Below are positions 1 through 6,409 of a DNA stretch of 10,677 nt, piece after piece. Under the pieces are notes generated by a model. The model searched no databases, was not told the DNA's origin, and was given only the letters and a program-made list of their open reading frames with translations. The position numbers and the translations under genes were made by a program. Numbering within the stretch: position 1 is the stretch's first letter; every line of letters starts with the position of its first letter. Origin of the DNA: Desulfobacterales bacterium. GTDB taxonomy: Bacteria; Desulfobacterota; Desulfobacteria; Desulfobacterales; JAUWMJ01. The stretch is taken from the NCBI GenBank assembly GCA_030613225.1, contig JAUWMJ010000056.1:1-10677 (forward strand). The letters run 5' to 3'.

Positions 1-82
1 GTTTTCCGCCGGAAAATGGACCATCGAACCCAAGCGATCTTAATTTTTGAATTAATTTTCGTCTCGGAATAGATGTTGGCAT
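1..82 (-). CDS. hicA: HicA toxin, partial (5' end only)
   Basis: The ATG lies at 82-80 on the minus strand, two bases after the hicB stop, and 27 codons are readable before the window edge. The peptide begins MPTSIPRRKLIQKLRSLG and continues FDGPFSGGK, which is the typical start of HicA (a beta-alpha double-stranded-RNA-binding-like fold), up to just before the expected catalytic histidine. HicA is an mRNA interferase neutralised by HicB. It closely resembles the start of the complete HicA at 5819-6040 (same KLI-KL-LGF-GPF pattern). Order is hicB then hicA, likely one transcript. Everything after residue 27 lies outside the window, so integrity cannot be judged. Confidence 0.85.
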   Translation of the reverse strand, partial: MPTSIPRRKLIQKLRSLGFDGPFSGGK

Positions 83-84
83 CT

Positions 85-330
85 CTATGCCACAGCCTTT
101 TCTGTAATTTTAAGATCTAAGCCGTTAACAATTGGAATCGGGTCATTATCACGTATTTTTAGTATAAGCCATTCCTCCAAAACTTCCTGAAGCTCATCTC
201 GACATTCTTCAACAGAATTTCCATTGGCCCACACCCCTACAAAACCCGGAATATCTGAGTACCAACTTCCATCTTCAAGTTTTTTATATTCCGCTTTTTT
301 TAAGCTGACCTTTATGTAATCGATTAACAT
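85..330 (-). CDS. hicB: HicB-family antitoxin (short form)
   Basis: This 81-residue protein has the HicB signature: a GSWYSDIPGFVGVWANG core, followed by the helix VEECRDELQEVLEEWL and then a PIP segment. HicB folds like a degenerate RNase H domain and blocks the HicA active site. It is a short HicB: it ends soon after the core with no visible C-terminal helix-turn-helix or ribbon-helix-helix, so operator binding by this protein alone is doubtful. An AGAGGA ribosome binding site sits seven bases before the ATG. The stop codon is two bases from the hicA start, implying coupled translation. A second, diverged HicB lies at 6046-6285. Confidence 0.88.
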   Translation of the reverse strand: MLIDYIKVSLKKAEYKKLEDGSWYSDIPGFVGVWANGNSVEECRDELQEVLEEWLILKIRDNDPIPIVNGLDLKITEKAVA

Positions 331-368
331 TTTAATTCCTCTAATGGTAAAGTTATTTTGTAATTCAT

Positions 369-395
369 TTTATAGTAAAACGACGAAATCAGCAA
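369..395 (-). promoter_or_regulatory. Weak candidate promoter of hicBA no. 1
   Basis: On the minus strand TATAAA (374-369) is preceded at 15 bp by TTGCTG (395-390). The spacing is short and the -35 box imperfect, so this is only a candidate. It lies about 40 bp upstream of the hicB start. Confidence 0.3.
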
Positions 396-423
396 CATTT
401 TTTTAAAGAAAGAAGAAAAAAGA

Positions 424-575
424 GCAGGTATTTAATATAAGGCTTATTGGAGTGAAGTTTACCCCGCCTGCCCTGTGAAACCGGGTTTTTTGTTTAACCG
501 GGGTAAAACCTATTTGTTTTTTCTGTTTAACTGGCGCGGAAATCCCGATTCATCTGGGAAGGCAAGGAAAAAGGC
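424..575 (+). repeat. Junction repeat, copy 1 (MITE-like)
   Basis: The unit begins GCAGGTATTTAATATAAGG, continues CTTATTGGAG and ends with AATCCCGATTCATCTGGG plus AAGGCAAGGAAAAAGGCTT. The same order of blocks occurs at 1261, 2022 and 4181. This copy carries its own insert with a perfect 9-bp inverted repeat, TTTACCCCG at 458-466 against CGGGGTAAA at 499-507. Its right end touches the stop codon of the Xre antitoxin. Confidence 0.7.
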
Positions 576-926
576 TTATAAAAAGATTTGCTCATTTACA
601 ACGAAAACCTCTGCAAATTTTTGTCTGGTTCTTTTGCGATATACAGCCTCTTTCATTTCCCATTTTGCTACTGTTGACTGCTTTACGCCAATCTTATCAG
701 CAAGATCTTTCTGGGTCCATCCCCGTTCAAGGCGTTCGCGTTTAACAGGATTCATAAAGATATATTCTTCCGCTTCTTTTTGCTCATACAGCGGATCTTT
801 CATAGCCCCTCTGATAGCACGCAAATCAGATTCATCCTCAAGACGGTCTAATATAGTTTCAAATAATTTGACAGGCAAAACTACAAATTTAGTCTTTCCA
901 TTTTCTTTTATTGTTTGATATTCCAT
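576..926 (-). CDS. Xre-family antitoxin with RelB/Phd-like N-terminus
   Basis: The protein has 116 residues in two parts. Residues about 1-40 (TKFVVLPVKLFETILDRLED) resemble the N-terminal part of RelB/Phd/YefM antitoxins, a beta strand followed by helices. Residues about 62-95 (RERLERGWTQKDLADKIGVK and QSTVAKWEM) form a clear Xre/Cro helix-turn-helix, which would bind the operon promoter. It follows the RelE-type toxin gene by two bases; its ribosome binding site AAGGGG overlaps the toxin stop region, five bases before the ATG, suggesting coupled translation. Expected role: neutralise the toxin and repress the operon. The stop codon lies exactly at the edge of junction repeat 1, so the C-terminus may have been trimmed or rebuilt by the repeat. 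Confidence 0.85.
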   Translation of the reverse strand: MEYQTIKENGKTKFVVLPVKLFETILDRLEDESDLRAIRGAMKDPLYEQKEAEEYIFMNPVKRERLERGWTQKDLADKIGVKQSTVAKWEMKEAVYRKRTRQKFAEVFVVNEQIFL

Positions 927-928
927 TT

Positions 929-1189
929 TTACCCCTTGTAAATGTCTCCTCGTGGCCGAATCTTAACTACTTCTATTATTAATTGATCTTCATGCCGTGT
1001 ATATATTATGCGGTACTGTCCTACTCTGAGGCGATAACCCTTTCCGGCTTTTAATTTATCTATGTCTAAATTTGAATCATCAGGGTTTGCTTTAAGTTCA
1101 TGTACTTTAGTTATAATTTTCGATTTTATTTTCAAAGGTAATCTCGCCAGATAGTTTCTGGCTTTTCGTCTATATTTTAACTTATACAT
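929..1189 (-). CDS. RelE/ParE-superfamily toxin
   Basis: An 86-residue basic protein with the RelE/ParE fold pattern: N-terminal YKLKYRRKARNYLARLP, a helix-rich middle, then the beta-sheet core GKGYRLRVGQYRIIYTRHED and C-terminal VVKIRPRGDIYKG. RelE toxins cleave mRNA in the ribosome, while ParE relatives act on gyrase; the basic C-terminal strand with Arg and Tyr fits RelE better, but the activity is not proven. It is the first gene of a toxin-antitoxin pair (HigB-like order). No Shine-Dalgarno sequence lies at a usable distance from the ATG, and a consensus promoter ends six bases before it, so the transcript is probably leaderless. The following Xre gene is two bases away. Confidence 0.87.
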   Translation of the reverse strand: MYKLKYRRKARNYLARLPLKIKSKIITKVHELKANPDDSNLDIDKLKAGKGYRLRVGQYRIIYTRHEDQLIIEVVKIRPRGDIYKG

Positions 1190-1195
1190 AGCTCA

Positions 1196-1223
1196 ATTAT
1201 ATCCTAAAAAGCTATATTGTCAA
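1196..1223 (-). promoter_or_regulatory. Consensus sigma-70 promoter of the relE-xre operon
   Basis: On the minus strand TTGACA (1223-1218) and TATAAT (1201-1196) are separated by 16 bp; both boxes match the consensus perfectly. Only six bases lie between the -10 box and the ATG at 1189, so the predicted +1 coincides with the A of the start codon. Confidence 0.8.
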
Positions 1224-1260
1224 GCTGATTTAACCCAAGCTAAAAGAAAAGAGATATAAG

Positions 1261-1372
1261 GTGCAATTATTTAATAGTAGGTTTGTTGGAGCGGAAGCGG
1301 ACCTGCCTGTGCGTCAACGCACGCAGACAGGAATCCAGATTTATCGGGAAAGGGAAAAAGGCTGTTTATTAT
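1261..1372 (+). repeat. Junction repeat, copy 2, with hairpin insert
   Basis: It contains CAATTATTTAATAGTAGG, then TTTGTTGGAGCGGAAGCGG, a hairpin insert, and ATCCAGATTTATCGGG followed by AAAGGGAAAAAGGCTG. The hairpin at 1302-1331 pairs CCTG-CTGTGCG with CGCA-CAG-CAGG around a TCAA loop. A stretch of 40 bases (1288-1327) is identical to 4194-4233. The repeat separates the relE promoter from the DUF2442 gene. Confidence 0.8.
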
Positions 1373-1417
1373 CGTAATTGATATTTGAAAAACAGAAATA
1401 ATGCAGCATTTTTAAAT

Positions 1418-1913
<496 letters not shown>

Positions 1914-1974
1914 ATTCGCAAATGGTTTGTTAGGGTTGAAATACAGAAGAAAGACCGTTCCAGATATAGTATAA

Positions 1975-2003
1975 TTTATATAGAAGCAAAAAGGTGTTGT
2001 CAA
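1975..2003 (-). promoter_or_regulatory. Strong sigma-70 promoter of the DUF4160-DUF2442 operon
   Basis: On the minus strand TTGACA (2003-1998) is followed after 17 bp by TATAAA (1980-1975). A second -10-like TATACT lies at 1973-1968. The expected leader is about 55 bases. Confidence 0.75.
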
Positions 2004-2021
2004 CTTGAAAGAGAAAAACAG

Positions 2022-2096
2022 AGGCAGGTACTTAATATAAGGCTTGTTGGAGCTAAAGCGAAAATCTTGATTTATCTGGAAAATCTATAAGCTTGG
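2022..2096 (+). repeat. Junction repeat, copy 3 (no hairpin insert)
   Basis: The blocks are AGGCAGGTACTTAATATAAG, GCTTGTTGGAGCTAAAGCG, then AAAATCTTGATTTATCTGG. Compared with copies 2 and 4 it lacks the 30-bp hairpin exactly between AAGCG and the GATT-ATC block, so it may be the empty form of the element. It lies between the DUF4160 promoter and the secreted-protein gene. Confidence 0.65.
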
Positions 2097-2115
2097 TAAG
2101 CAAGGAGGTTCGGCT

Positions 2116-3606
2116 ATGAAAAACTATTTCAGGCAGAAGATAAAAATAAATTTAATTATATGCAGCATTTTATTTATATTTGTTCAGATGGTTCCTGTTG
2201 CCTTTGCAGATGGAATTATTATTGATCACTCATGCACAGATTTAAGCCAGATACCGGATTCCTGGTTAGAACAGGCTAAAAACCTGACTCTGCACTATGC
2301 ACACACTTCTCATGGTTCACAGATAACATCCGGGATTTCGAATCTTGAATCACAAAATCCAATTTATAGCGTTGTAATTAGGACAAGCACTTCAGCAGAA
2401 CTTCCAGCCATAGAAAATCCACCCGCACTCCGTATTTATGACGGTAATCCCCCTGAGACATACATTGCACCAGATGATTACTGGGATGGAGTATCGGGTA
2501 GAGATAGAACAAGAGCGGTTGCAAATACCGGCCATTATAATTTCTCCATGTGGTCCTGGTGTGGTCAGGTATCAGATGCCAGCGAGAGTTATATACAGAA
2601 TTATCTTGATACGATGGCGCAATTTGAAATCGAATATCCTAATATGAGATTTATTTATATGACCGGTCATCTTGATGGCACCGGTTCATCCGGAAACCTT
2701 CATAATAGAAATGAGCAGATCAGGGCCTATTGCAATGCAAACGATAAAGTGCTTTTTGATTTTGCTGATATTGAAAGGTATAATCCTGACGGTACAGATT
2801 ACCTTGATCTTGGGGCAAATGACAATTGTGACTACTCCGGTGGAAACTGGGCAACTGAGTGGTGCGCTGCTAATCCGGGCTCGGACCTGTGTGATTCATG
2901 CTCTTGTCTTCATTCTCAGTCTTTAAACTGTAATGTAAAAGCAAGGGCATTCTGGTGGATGATGGCTAGGCTGGCCGGATGGAATCCGAATGGAGAACCT
3001 GTTGCTAACTTTTCAGGCACCCCTACTACCGGCACAGCGCCTTTGGAGGTTTCGTTTACGGACACATCCACCGGAGAAATTACAGACTGGTCCTGGGATT
3101 TTGATAATAACGGCACTGAAGACAGCACTGATCAGAATCCCACGCATACGTATAACGTTGCCGGCACTTATTCAGTTACCCTTGAAGTGACAGGGCCAGG
3201 TGGTACGGATACTGAAACCAAAACAAATTATATTACGGTGACTACGCCAAATAACCTGACCGTATCCACTGTAGGTTCAGGTAGTGTAACACTTGATCCT
3301 GAAGGCGGTATCTATGATCCGGGCACAGAAGTGCAATTAACACCTGTTCCTGCTACGGGATGGGCATTTAATGGCTGGAGTGGCGATTTGAGTGGCTATT
3401 CCAATCCTGCGATAATTGTGATGAACTCGGATAAGACTATCACTGCCACTTTTGATGTGGACGATGATGCTGATGGTATCAGTGATGCTGAAGAAGATGC
3501 AGGTCCCAACGGTGGTGATGGTAATTCTGATACCGAACAAGACAGCGATCAAGCATATGTGGCTACTTTTCATACTCAAGATGGGGCAAACTATGTTACA
3601 CTGTAG
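2116..3606 (+). CDS. Secreted multidomain protein (unknown N-domain, PKD, InlB-like), ends at an internal TAG
   Basis: AAGGAGGT (2102-2109) stands six bases before the ATG. Residues 1-31 are a signal peptide (basic start, hydrophobic core, AFA before DG), so the protein is exported. Residues about 32-290 form a Cys-rich domain I cannot name, with LHYAHTSHGSQI, FIYMTGHLDG and NDKVLFDFADIE; the SHG and GH motifs recall SGNH-type hydrolases, but that is only a guess. Residues 296-376 are a PKD domain (WSWDFDNNG, NPTHTYNVAGTYSVTL). Residues about 379-447 are an InlB-type beta-repeat (GWAFNGWSGDLSG, ITATF). Residues 449-480 are Asp-rich, like thrombospondin type 3 calcium sites. The TAG at 3604-3606 stops translation inside the next domain, which continues in the same frame to 4050. 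It is the only large gene here and lies among TA modules. Confidence 0.85.
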   Translation: MKNYFRQKIKINLIICSILFIFVQMVPVAFADGIIIDHSCTDLSQIPDSWLEQAKNLTLHYAHTSHGSQITSGISNLESQNPIYSVVIRTSTSAELPAIENPPALRIYDGNPPETYIAPDDYWDGVSGRDRTRAVANTGHYNFSMWSWCGQVSDASESYIQNYLDTMAQFEIEYPNMRFIYMTGHLDGTGSSGNLHNRNEQIRAYCNANDKVLFDFADIERYNPDGTDYLDLGANDNCDYSGGNWATEWCAANPGSDLCDSCSCLHSQSLNCNVKARAFWWMMARLAGWNPNGEPVANFSGTPTTGTAPLEVSFTDTSTGEITDWSWDFDNNGTEDSTDQNPTHTYNVAGTYSVTLEVTGPGGTDTETKTNYITVTTPNNLTVSTVGSGSVTLDPEGGIYDPGTEVQLTPVPATGWAFNGWSGDLSGYSNPAIIVMNSDKTITATFDVDDDADGISDAEEDAGPNGGDGNSDTEQDSDQAYVATFHTQDGANYVTL

Positions 3607-4050
3607 TCTGAGGCTGGAACAACACTTGACGATTGCGGTGCTGTTTCCATACCCCGTGCTGCTGGTGCTCCAATAGACGTAACGTTTCCTTATGATTTTT
3701 TTAATTTTACTATCAATAGCGTCGGGGTTGGTAGTGACACCACATTAATACTTTATCTGCCTGCCGGGGCAAATATCAACACATACTGGAAATATGGGCC
3801 CACCACGACAAATTCTAATCCTCACTGGTACGAATTTATGTATGAATCGAGTACGCAAACAGGCGCAGAGATCAATGGAAACAAGGTAACTCTGCATTTT
3901 ATCGATGGTCAGAGGGGAGATGATGACATTACTGCCGACGGCATTATAATAGACCAGGGAGGACCAGGTACATATAGCAGTAGTAGTGGCAGTCCCCCTG
4001 ATAATGGTAGTGGTGGCGGTTGTTTTATCAGAGCCGCATATGGCAAATAG
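3607..4050 (+). pseudogene. Separated C-terminal part: choice-of-anchor U domain and CFI-AAYG tail
   Basis: This is the same frame as the gene before it, separated only by the TAG at 3604-3606. The reading is intact for 147 codons: SEAGTTLDDCGAVSIP, VTFPYDFFNFTINSVGVGSD, TLILYLPAGANINTYWKYGP, HWYEFMYESSTQTGAEINGN, VTLHFIDGQRGDDDITADG and IIIDQGGPG. This order matches the choice-of-anchor U domain. A Ser/Gly linker then leads to GGGCFIRAAYGK, a variant of the CFIATAAYG motif. Relatives usually continue for tens of residues after that motif; here a TAG follows and AGCTGATAGCTCA repeats begin at once, so the 3' end seems lost. The whole frame would be 644 codons. Without readthrough this part is not translated. 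Confidence 0.8.
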
Positions 4051-4052
4051 AG

Positions 4053-4180
4053 GTAAGCTGATAGCTCATAGGTGATAGCTCACAGCTCAAATCCAGGTTT
4101 ATGGGGGAAAGATAGAAGGCTGGAGGCGAGGAGGTTAGGAAACTAAAGGAGCTGATAGCTCAGGGCTGACAGCTCAAAGG
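4053..4180 (+). repeat. Degenerate AGCTGATAGCTCA micro-repeats and purine-rich filler
   Basis: Copies of AGCTGATAGCTCA and close variants (TAGGTGATAGCTCACAGCTC, GGGCTGACAGCTCAAAGG) occur at about 4056-4090 and 4150-4180, with GAGGCGAGGAGGTTAGGA between them and a degraded GATT-ATC block (AATCCAGGTTTATGGGGG) near 4089-4106. The same words recur near 10281-10305. No coding signal. Confidence 0.65.
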
Positions 4181-4275
4181 GCAAAGGCTTGCTGGAGCGG
4201 AAGCGGACCTGCCTGTGCGTCAACGCACGCAGATAGGAATCCCGATTCATCGGGGGAGGCGAGGAAGTTAGGAGA
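4181..4275 (+). repeat. Junction repeat, copy 4, with hairpin insert
   Basis: Sequence GGCTTGCTGGAGCGGAAGCG is followed by the hairpin insert (4208-4237, same stem as copy 2 but GATAGG instead of GACAGG) and CCCGATTCATCGGG (4241-4254), a perfect 6-bp stem with a 2-base centre. The stretch 4194-4233 is identical to 1288-1327. It lies downstream of mazF. Confidence 0.8.
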
Positions 4276-4375
4276 CTATTAGACAAAAAGGCTTGGAGAC
4301 ATGATATGCGACAATTATAATTCAATGAACTTAATTATTTGATATGCCGTCCAAATATTAGTAAATGGAGAGATT

Positions 4376-4741
4376 TTAACCTAATTTGTTGAGTCCAAGG
4401 CTGTACATAACTGCTTTATCAACCTGTTTCATAACATTATTTGATAGTTCGGCAATCTTTGTTGCTATGAGTCGTTTTTTATCAATAGTTCGAATCTGCG
4501 ATAAGTTTACAATCGAGTCTTTTTTTAATCCTTTTCCTTTTTTTAGAACAACGCATATCGGGTAAGATGCCTTTTTCTCGGAATATTCCGTTATTATCGC
4601 CACAATAGTGGTAGGTGAGTACATATTCCCAATATCGTTTTGAATCACAACAACTGGCCGTGTCTTTCCAGTCTCATGACCCGTAACCGGATCAAGATTC
4701 GCATAATATACATCACCCCGTTTAATTATCAGATCATTCAT
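4376..4741 (-). CDS. mazF: MazF/PemK-family endoribonuclease toxin
   Basis: 121 residues, normal length for MazF. The N-terminus (KRGDVYYANLDPVTGHETG, KTRPVVVIQND) is the family hallmark, and the match extends through SPTTIVAIIT and DSIVNLSQIRTIDKKRL. By alignment from memory with Bacillus subtilis MazF (EndoA), the catalytic Arg and Thr correspond to Arg28 (KTRP) and Thr51 (VAIIT); both are present, so the enzyme should be active. MazF cleaves single-stranded mRNA at short motifs; close resemblance to the B. subtilis type hints at a five-base target, but specificity cannot be read from sequence. It lies 12 bases after the antitoxin gene with an AAAGGC ribosome site, in one operon. Confidence 0.92.
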   Translation of the reverse strand: MNDLIIKRGDVYYANLDPVTGHETGKTRPVVVIQNDIGNMYSPTTIVAIITEYSEKKASYPICVVLKKGKGLKKDSIVNLSQIRTIDKKRLIATKIAELSNNVMKQVDKAVMYSLGLNKLG

Positions 4742-4753
4742 GTATTTGCCTTT

Positions 4754-5017
4754 TTAAAGGTTTTCTGAATCTGAATATTCAAAGTCTTTTGAAGTTTCCA
4801 AATTCTCTTGCGCAAGGTCCAGGTAAGCGTTTTTCATTTTTTTTTCAAACACTTTTTTTTCGATACGTTTTATTTTTTGCTCGATGGATTCCCGAACGAA
4901 AACAGACATCTTTTTACCTTCAATTACAGATGCCCAGTTAAGTTTATTCTTGAGTTCAAATGGAATTTGAACATTAAGACGTACTTTTTTTGATGGTATA
5001 TTTTGAAGCATATTCAT
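4754..5017 (-). CDS. Ribbon-helix-helix MazE-type antitoxin
   Basis: 87 residues. The first half is a ribbon-helix-helix domain: strand KKVRLNVQIPFELKNKL, then two helices (NWASVIEGKKMSVFVRESIE), which would bind the operon promoter as a dimer. The second half is highly charged and acidic at the end (KDFEYSDSENL), the sort of flexible tail that wraps the MazF toxin. Start choice is open: the AAAGGAG site (5027-5021) is only three bases from the ATG at 5017 but nine bases from the in-frame ATG at 5011, so the protein may start at MLQNIPSKK. It is cotranscribed with mazF. Confidence 0.85.
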   Translation of the reverse strand: MNMLQNIPSKKVRLNVQIPFELKNKLNWASVIEGKKMSVFVRESIEQKIKRIEKKVFEKKMKNAYLDLAQENLETSKDFEYSDSENL

Positions 5018-5032
5018 AGTCTCCTTTGTTTA

Positions 5033-5038
5033 ATTATA
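5033..5038 (-). promoter_or_regulatory. Candidate -10 box of mazEF
   Basis: A perfect TATAAT on the minus strand lies 15 bases upstream of the ATG at 5017, preceded directly by TGTG. No convincing -35 box is present at 16-18 bp, so it may rely on upstream contacts or a repressor-controlled weak start. Confidence 0.45.
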
Positions 5039-5112
5039 CACACATTTAACATATCAACTTTATGATGCACAATCAACAATAAAATGCTTCAAACGAAATA
5101 AGAGAGGAAAAG

Positions 5113-5146
5113 GAGTCCGGGACGTCCATGAGTCCAGGACGTACAT
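5113..5146 (+). repeat. Tandem 17-bp repeat, two units
   Basis: GAGTCCGGGACGTCCAT is followed directly by GAGTCCAGGACGTACAT, with two mismatches. The palindromic GGACGTCC core occurs again at 5591-5598. An AT-rich 20-bp word right after it (5146-5165, TTGATATATTGATATG then TCGA) recurs at 6611-6630 with one mismatch. Confidence 0.7.
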
Positions 5147-5272
5147 TGATATATTGATATGTCGATTAAATGGGAAGTTCCAGGATATTTTTTTGCATTA
5201 TCGGTACAATTCATTAAAGAATAGACATCCATTATATTTTGAGGCTTGATGACTTTTCCCTTCAGTTCATTC

Positions 5273-5366
5273 AGGTTTTTTAATAAAAAGATCTATGACC
5301 AGTGTCATAAAAATGTAACATGTAATGTATACTAAAAGATAAAATTAGGCTATGAAGGCAAGGAAG
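5273..5366 (+). repeat. Dispersed ~92-bp repeat, copy 1
   Basis: This stretch aligns with 9365-9455: both run AGG-TTTTTAATAAAAA, a short dyad, ATAAAAATGTAACATGT, ATGTATAC, AAAAGATA, AGGCTATGAAG and GAGGAAG/AAGGAAG. This copy has a perfect dyad TATGAC-CAGT-GTCATA. On the minus strand both copies can encode a start MLHFY; here the frame shifts after about 13 codons and then stays open for 66 codons down to 5089. The status as gene remnant or noncoding repeat is unresolved. Confidence 0.65.
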
Positions 5367-5457
5367 TTAGAAAGCAAGGAGGCAAAAAAGCTTGATGTTA
5401 TGAGGTAGGGAAGCGAGGAGGAAATATGAAAAAAATGAATGGCTAATTGGCAGGCCG

Positions 5458-5583
5458 TCAAGCATCATCCCATTGATTAATACTTGTTCCTGCTTGTTTT
5501 AGTATCTCATTAACAAGGCTTTGATGAATATCCTTTTTCTTATGGGGGTTGGGAATGCGGAGTTTTAATTGGCCTTTAACCAG
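5458..5583 (-). pseudogene. hicA: 3' remnant of a hicA toxin gene
   Basis: The minus strand encodes 41 residues, LVKGQLKLRIPNPHKKKDIH then QSLVNEILKQAGTSINQWDD and a final Ala before TGA. This is the C-terminal two-thirds of HicA (compare LIKGKHKIFIPNPHGGKDIG in the intact copy at 5819-6040). The N-terminal part with the catalytic His is absent: upstream of the Leu the sequence becomes the GGGACGTCCAT repeat word, so the break coincides with a repeat boundary. There is no start codon in the HicA part and no hicB next to it. It is the third hicA sequence in the window and differs clearly from the other two, so it is a separate lineage and not a recent local copy. Confidence 0.85.
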
Positions 5584-5599
5584 GGTTCGGGACGTCCAT

Positions 5600-5635
5600 A
5601 AATAAATAACTTTGTTAAGTCGCTGAATTTATAAG
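5600..5635 (+). repeat. 36-bp direct repeat, left copy flanking hicBA no. 2
   Basis: AAATAAATAACTTTGTTAAG followed by TCGCTGAATTTATAAG. It matches 6410-6445 with three mismatches in 36 bases. Together the copies bracket about 0.8 kb containing a broken small frame, hicA and hicB. Confidence 0.75.
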
Positions 5636-5647
5636 AAGATAAAGTAC

Positions 5648-5797
5648 ATGATAACATCGAAGAGAACCAATCTGGATCGGGTCTTCATTCTTTACAGTTA
5701 TGCTGAAACATAGGAATTAGAACCATATTTGGACTTTATGGAAGGATTTATTCTTGGCGATAGTGAAAGTTTGTGGCTTGGTGGAATTTATGTGTAA
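5648..5797 (+). pseudogene. Possible small broken reading frame, unidentified
   Basis: From ATG 5648 the frame gives MITSKRTNLDRVFILYSYAE and Thr, then TAG at 5711-5713. The same frame continues ELEPYLDFMEGFILGDSESL and WLGGIYV to TAA at 5795-5797. The composition looks protein-like on both sides of the stop, but I recognise no family, and no ribosome binding site is visible. It lies inside the unit bracketed by the 36-bp direct repeat. It may be the relic of a gene or chance. Confidence 0.3.
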
Positions 5798-5818
5798 GCA
5801 AAGAATTGTTCTTTACTC

Positions 5819-6040
5819 TCATAAACTGATAAATTCATCCTGTGTTATTCCAATCTGCCTAATAATTTTCTTTAAAAGAGGTGTTCCGATATCTTTACCT
5901 CCGTGTGGATTCGGAATAAAGATTTTATGCTTTCCTTTAATCAGGTATTGATGTCTTGTTGCTCTAAAGGGACCTTCAAAGCCCAATGCTTTGAGCTTGG
6001 ATATTAGTTTCTTTCTTGAGATTGGATTAATTTCAGGCAT
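5819..6040 (-). CDS. hicA: HicA toxin (mRNA interferase)
   Basis: 73 residues, full length for HicA. It starts MPEINPISRKKLISKLKALG and continues FEGPFRATRHQYLIKGKHKI, then IPNPHGGKDIGTPLLKKIIR. The conserved catalytic histidine is His30 in ATRHQYL, in the usual place after the first helix; the IPNPHGGKDIG loop and C-terminal helix are intact. HicA binds and cleaves mRNA and tmRNA in a translation-independent way. The gene begins five bases after the hicB stop and is the second gene of the operon. Confidence 0.92.
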   Translation of the reverse strand: MPEINPISRKKLISKLKALGFEGPFRATRHQYLIKGKHKIFIPNPHGGKDIGTPLLKKIIRQIGITQDEFISL

Positions 6041-6045
6041 TTTTG

Positions 6046-6285
6046 TTAAGCAACTTTGCGAAAGTTTTTAAATTCCGGCAGTGGATGTCCCTCTTGCAAA
6101 GATACGAATACATACTCTTCAATTATTTCAGCAAGCTCAGAGCGTACATCTTCAATAGTATCAGCCTGTGCATAAACGCCGGGCAACTTATCCACGCTGG
6201 CACACCAAGAATTAATCGCAGAGTCATATTCATAATTTGCTTTTTTCAACATTTCATTTATGTATTTAATTAAAAATAGTTCCAT
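6046..6285 (-). CDS. hicB: HicB-family antitoxin (short form)
   Basis: 79 residues when started at the ATG at 6285, eight bases after an AAAAAGG site; a longer frame to 6348 would begin right at the -10 box of the promoter and is less likely. The core NSWCASVDKLPGVYAQADTI and helix EDVRSELAEIIEEYVFVSLQ are typical HicB, ending EGHPLPEFKNF. No C-terminal DNA-binding domain follows, as in the other HicB here. It pairs with the HicA gene five bases downstream. The sequence is quite different from HicB at 85-330, so cross-neutralisation is not to be assumed. Confidence 0.9.
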   Translation of the reverse strand: MELFLIKYINEMLKKANYEYDSAINSWCASVDKLPGVYAQADTIEDVRSELAEIIEEYVFVSLQEGHPLPEFKNFRKVA

Positions 6286-6343
6286 TTCTTTTTTCCTTTT
6301 TCCTGAATATGTTTTGCTTGGACAGAAATTATCATTACTTAAT

Positions 6344-6372
6344 AACATACCCTATACCTATGCATTTGTCAA
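6344..6372 (-). promoter_or_regulatory. Sigma-70 promoter of hicBA no. 2
   Basis: On the minus strand a perfect TTGACA (6372-6367) is followed after 17 bp by TATGTT (6349-6344). The leader to the hicB ATG at 6285 would be about 50 bases. Confidence 0.65.
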
Positions 6373-6409
6373 TTATGGGTTCCGTCCATTATAGGTTCCG
6401 TCAATAAGC

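Noticed and set aside
475..918. 147-codon plus-strand frame
   Set aside because: It is the mirror of the Xre antitoxin gene, begins inside junction repeat 1, and has no family features.
4238..4257. GGAATCCCGATTCATCGGG hairpin as a terminator
   Set aside because: No T-run follows on either strand, and the same palindrome is part of the junction repeat family.
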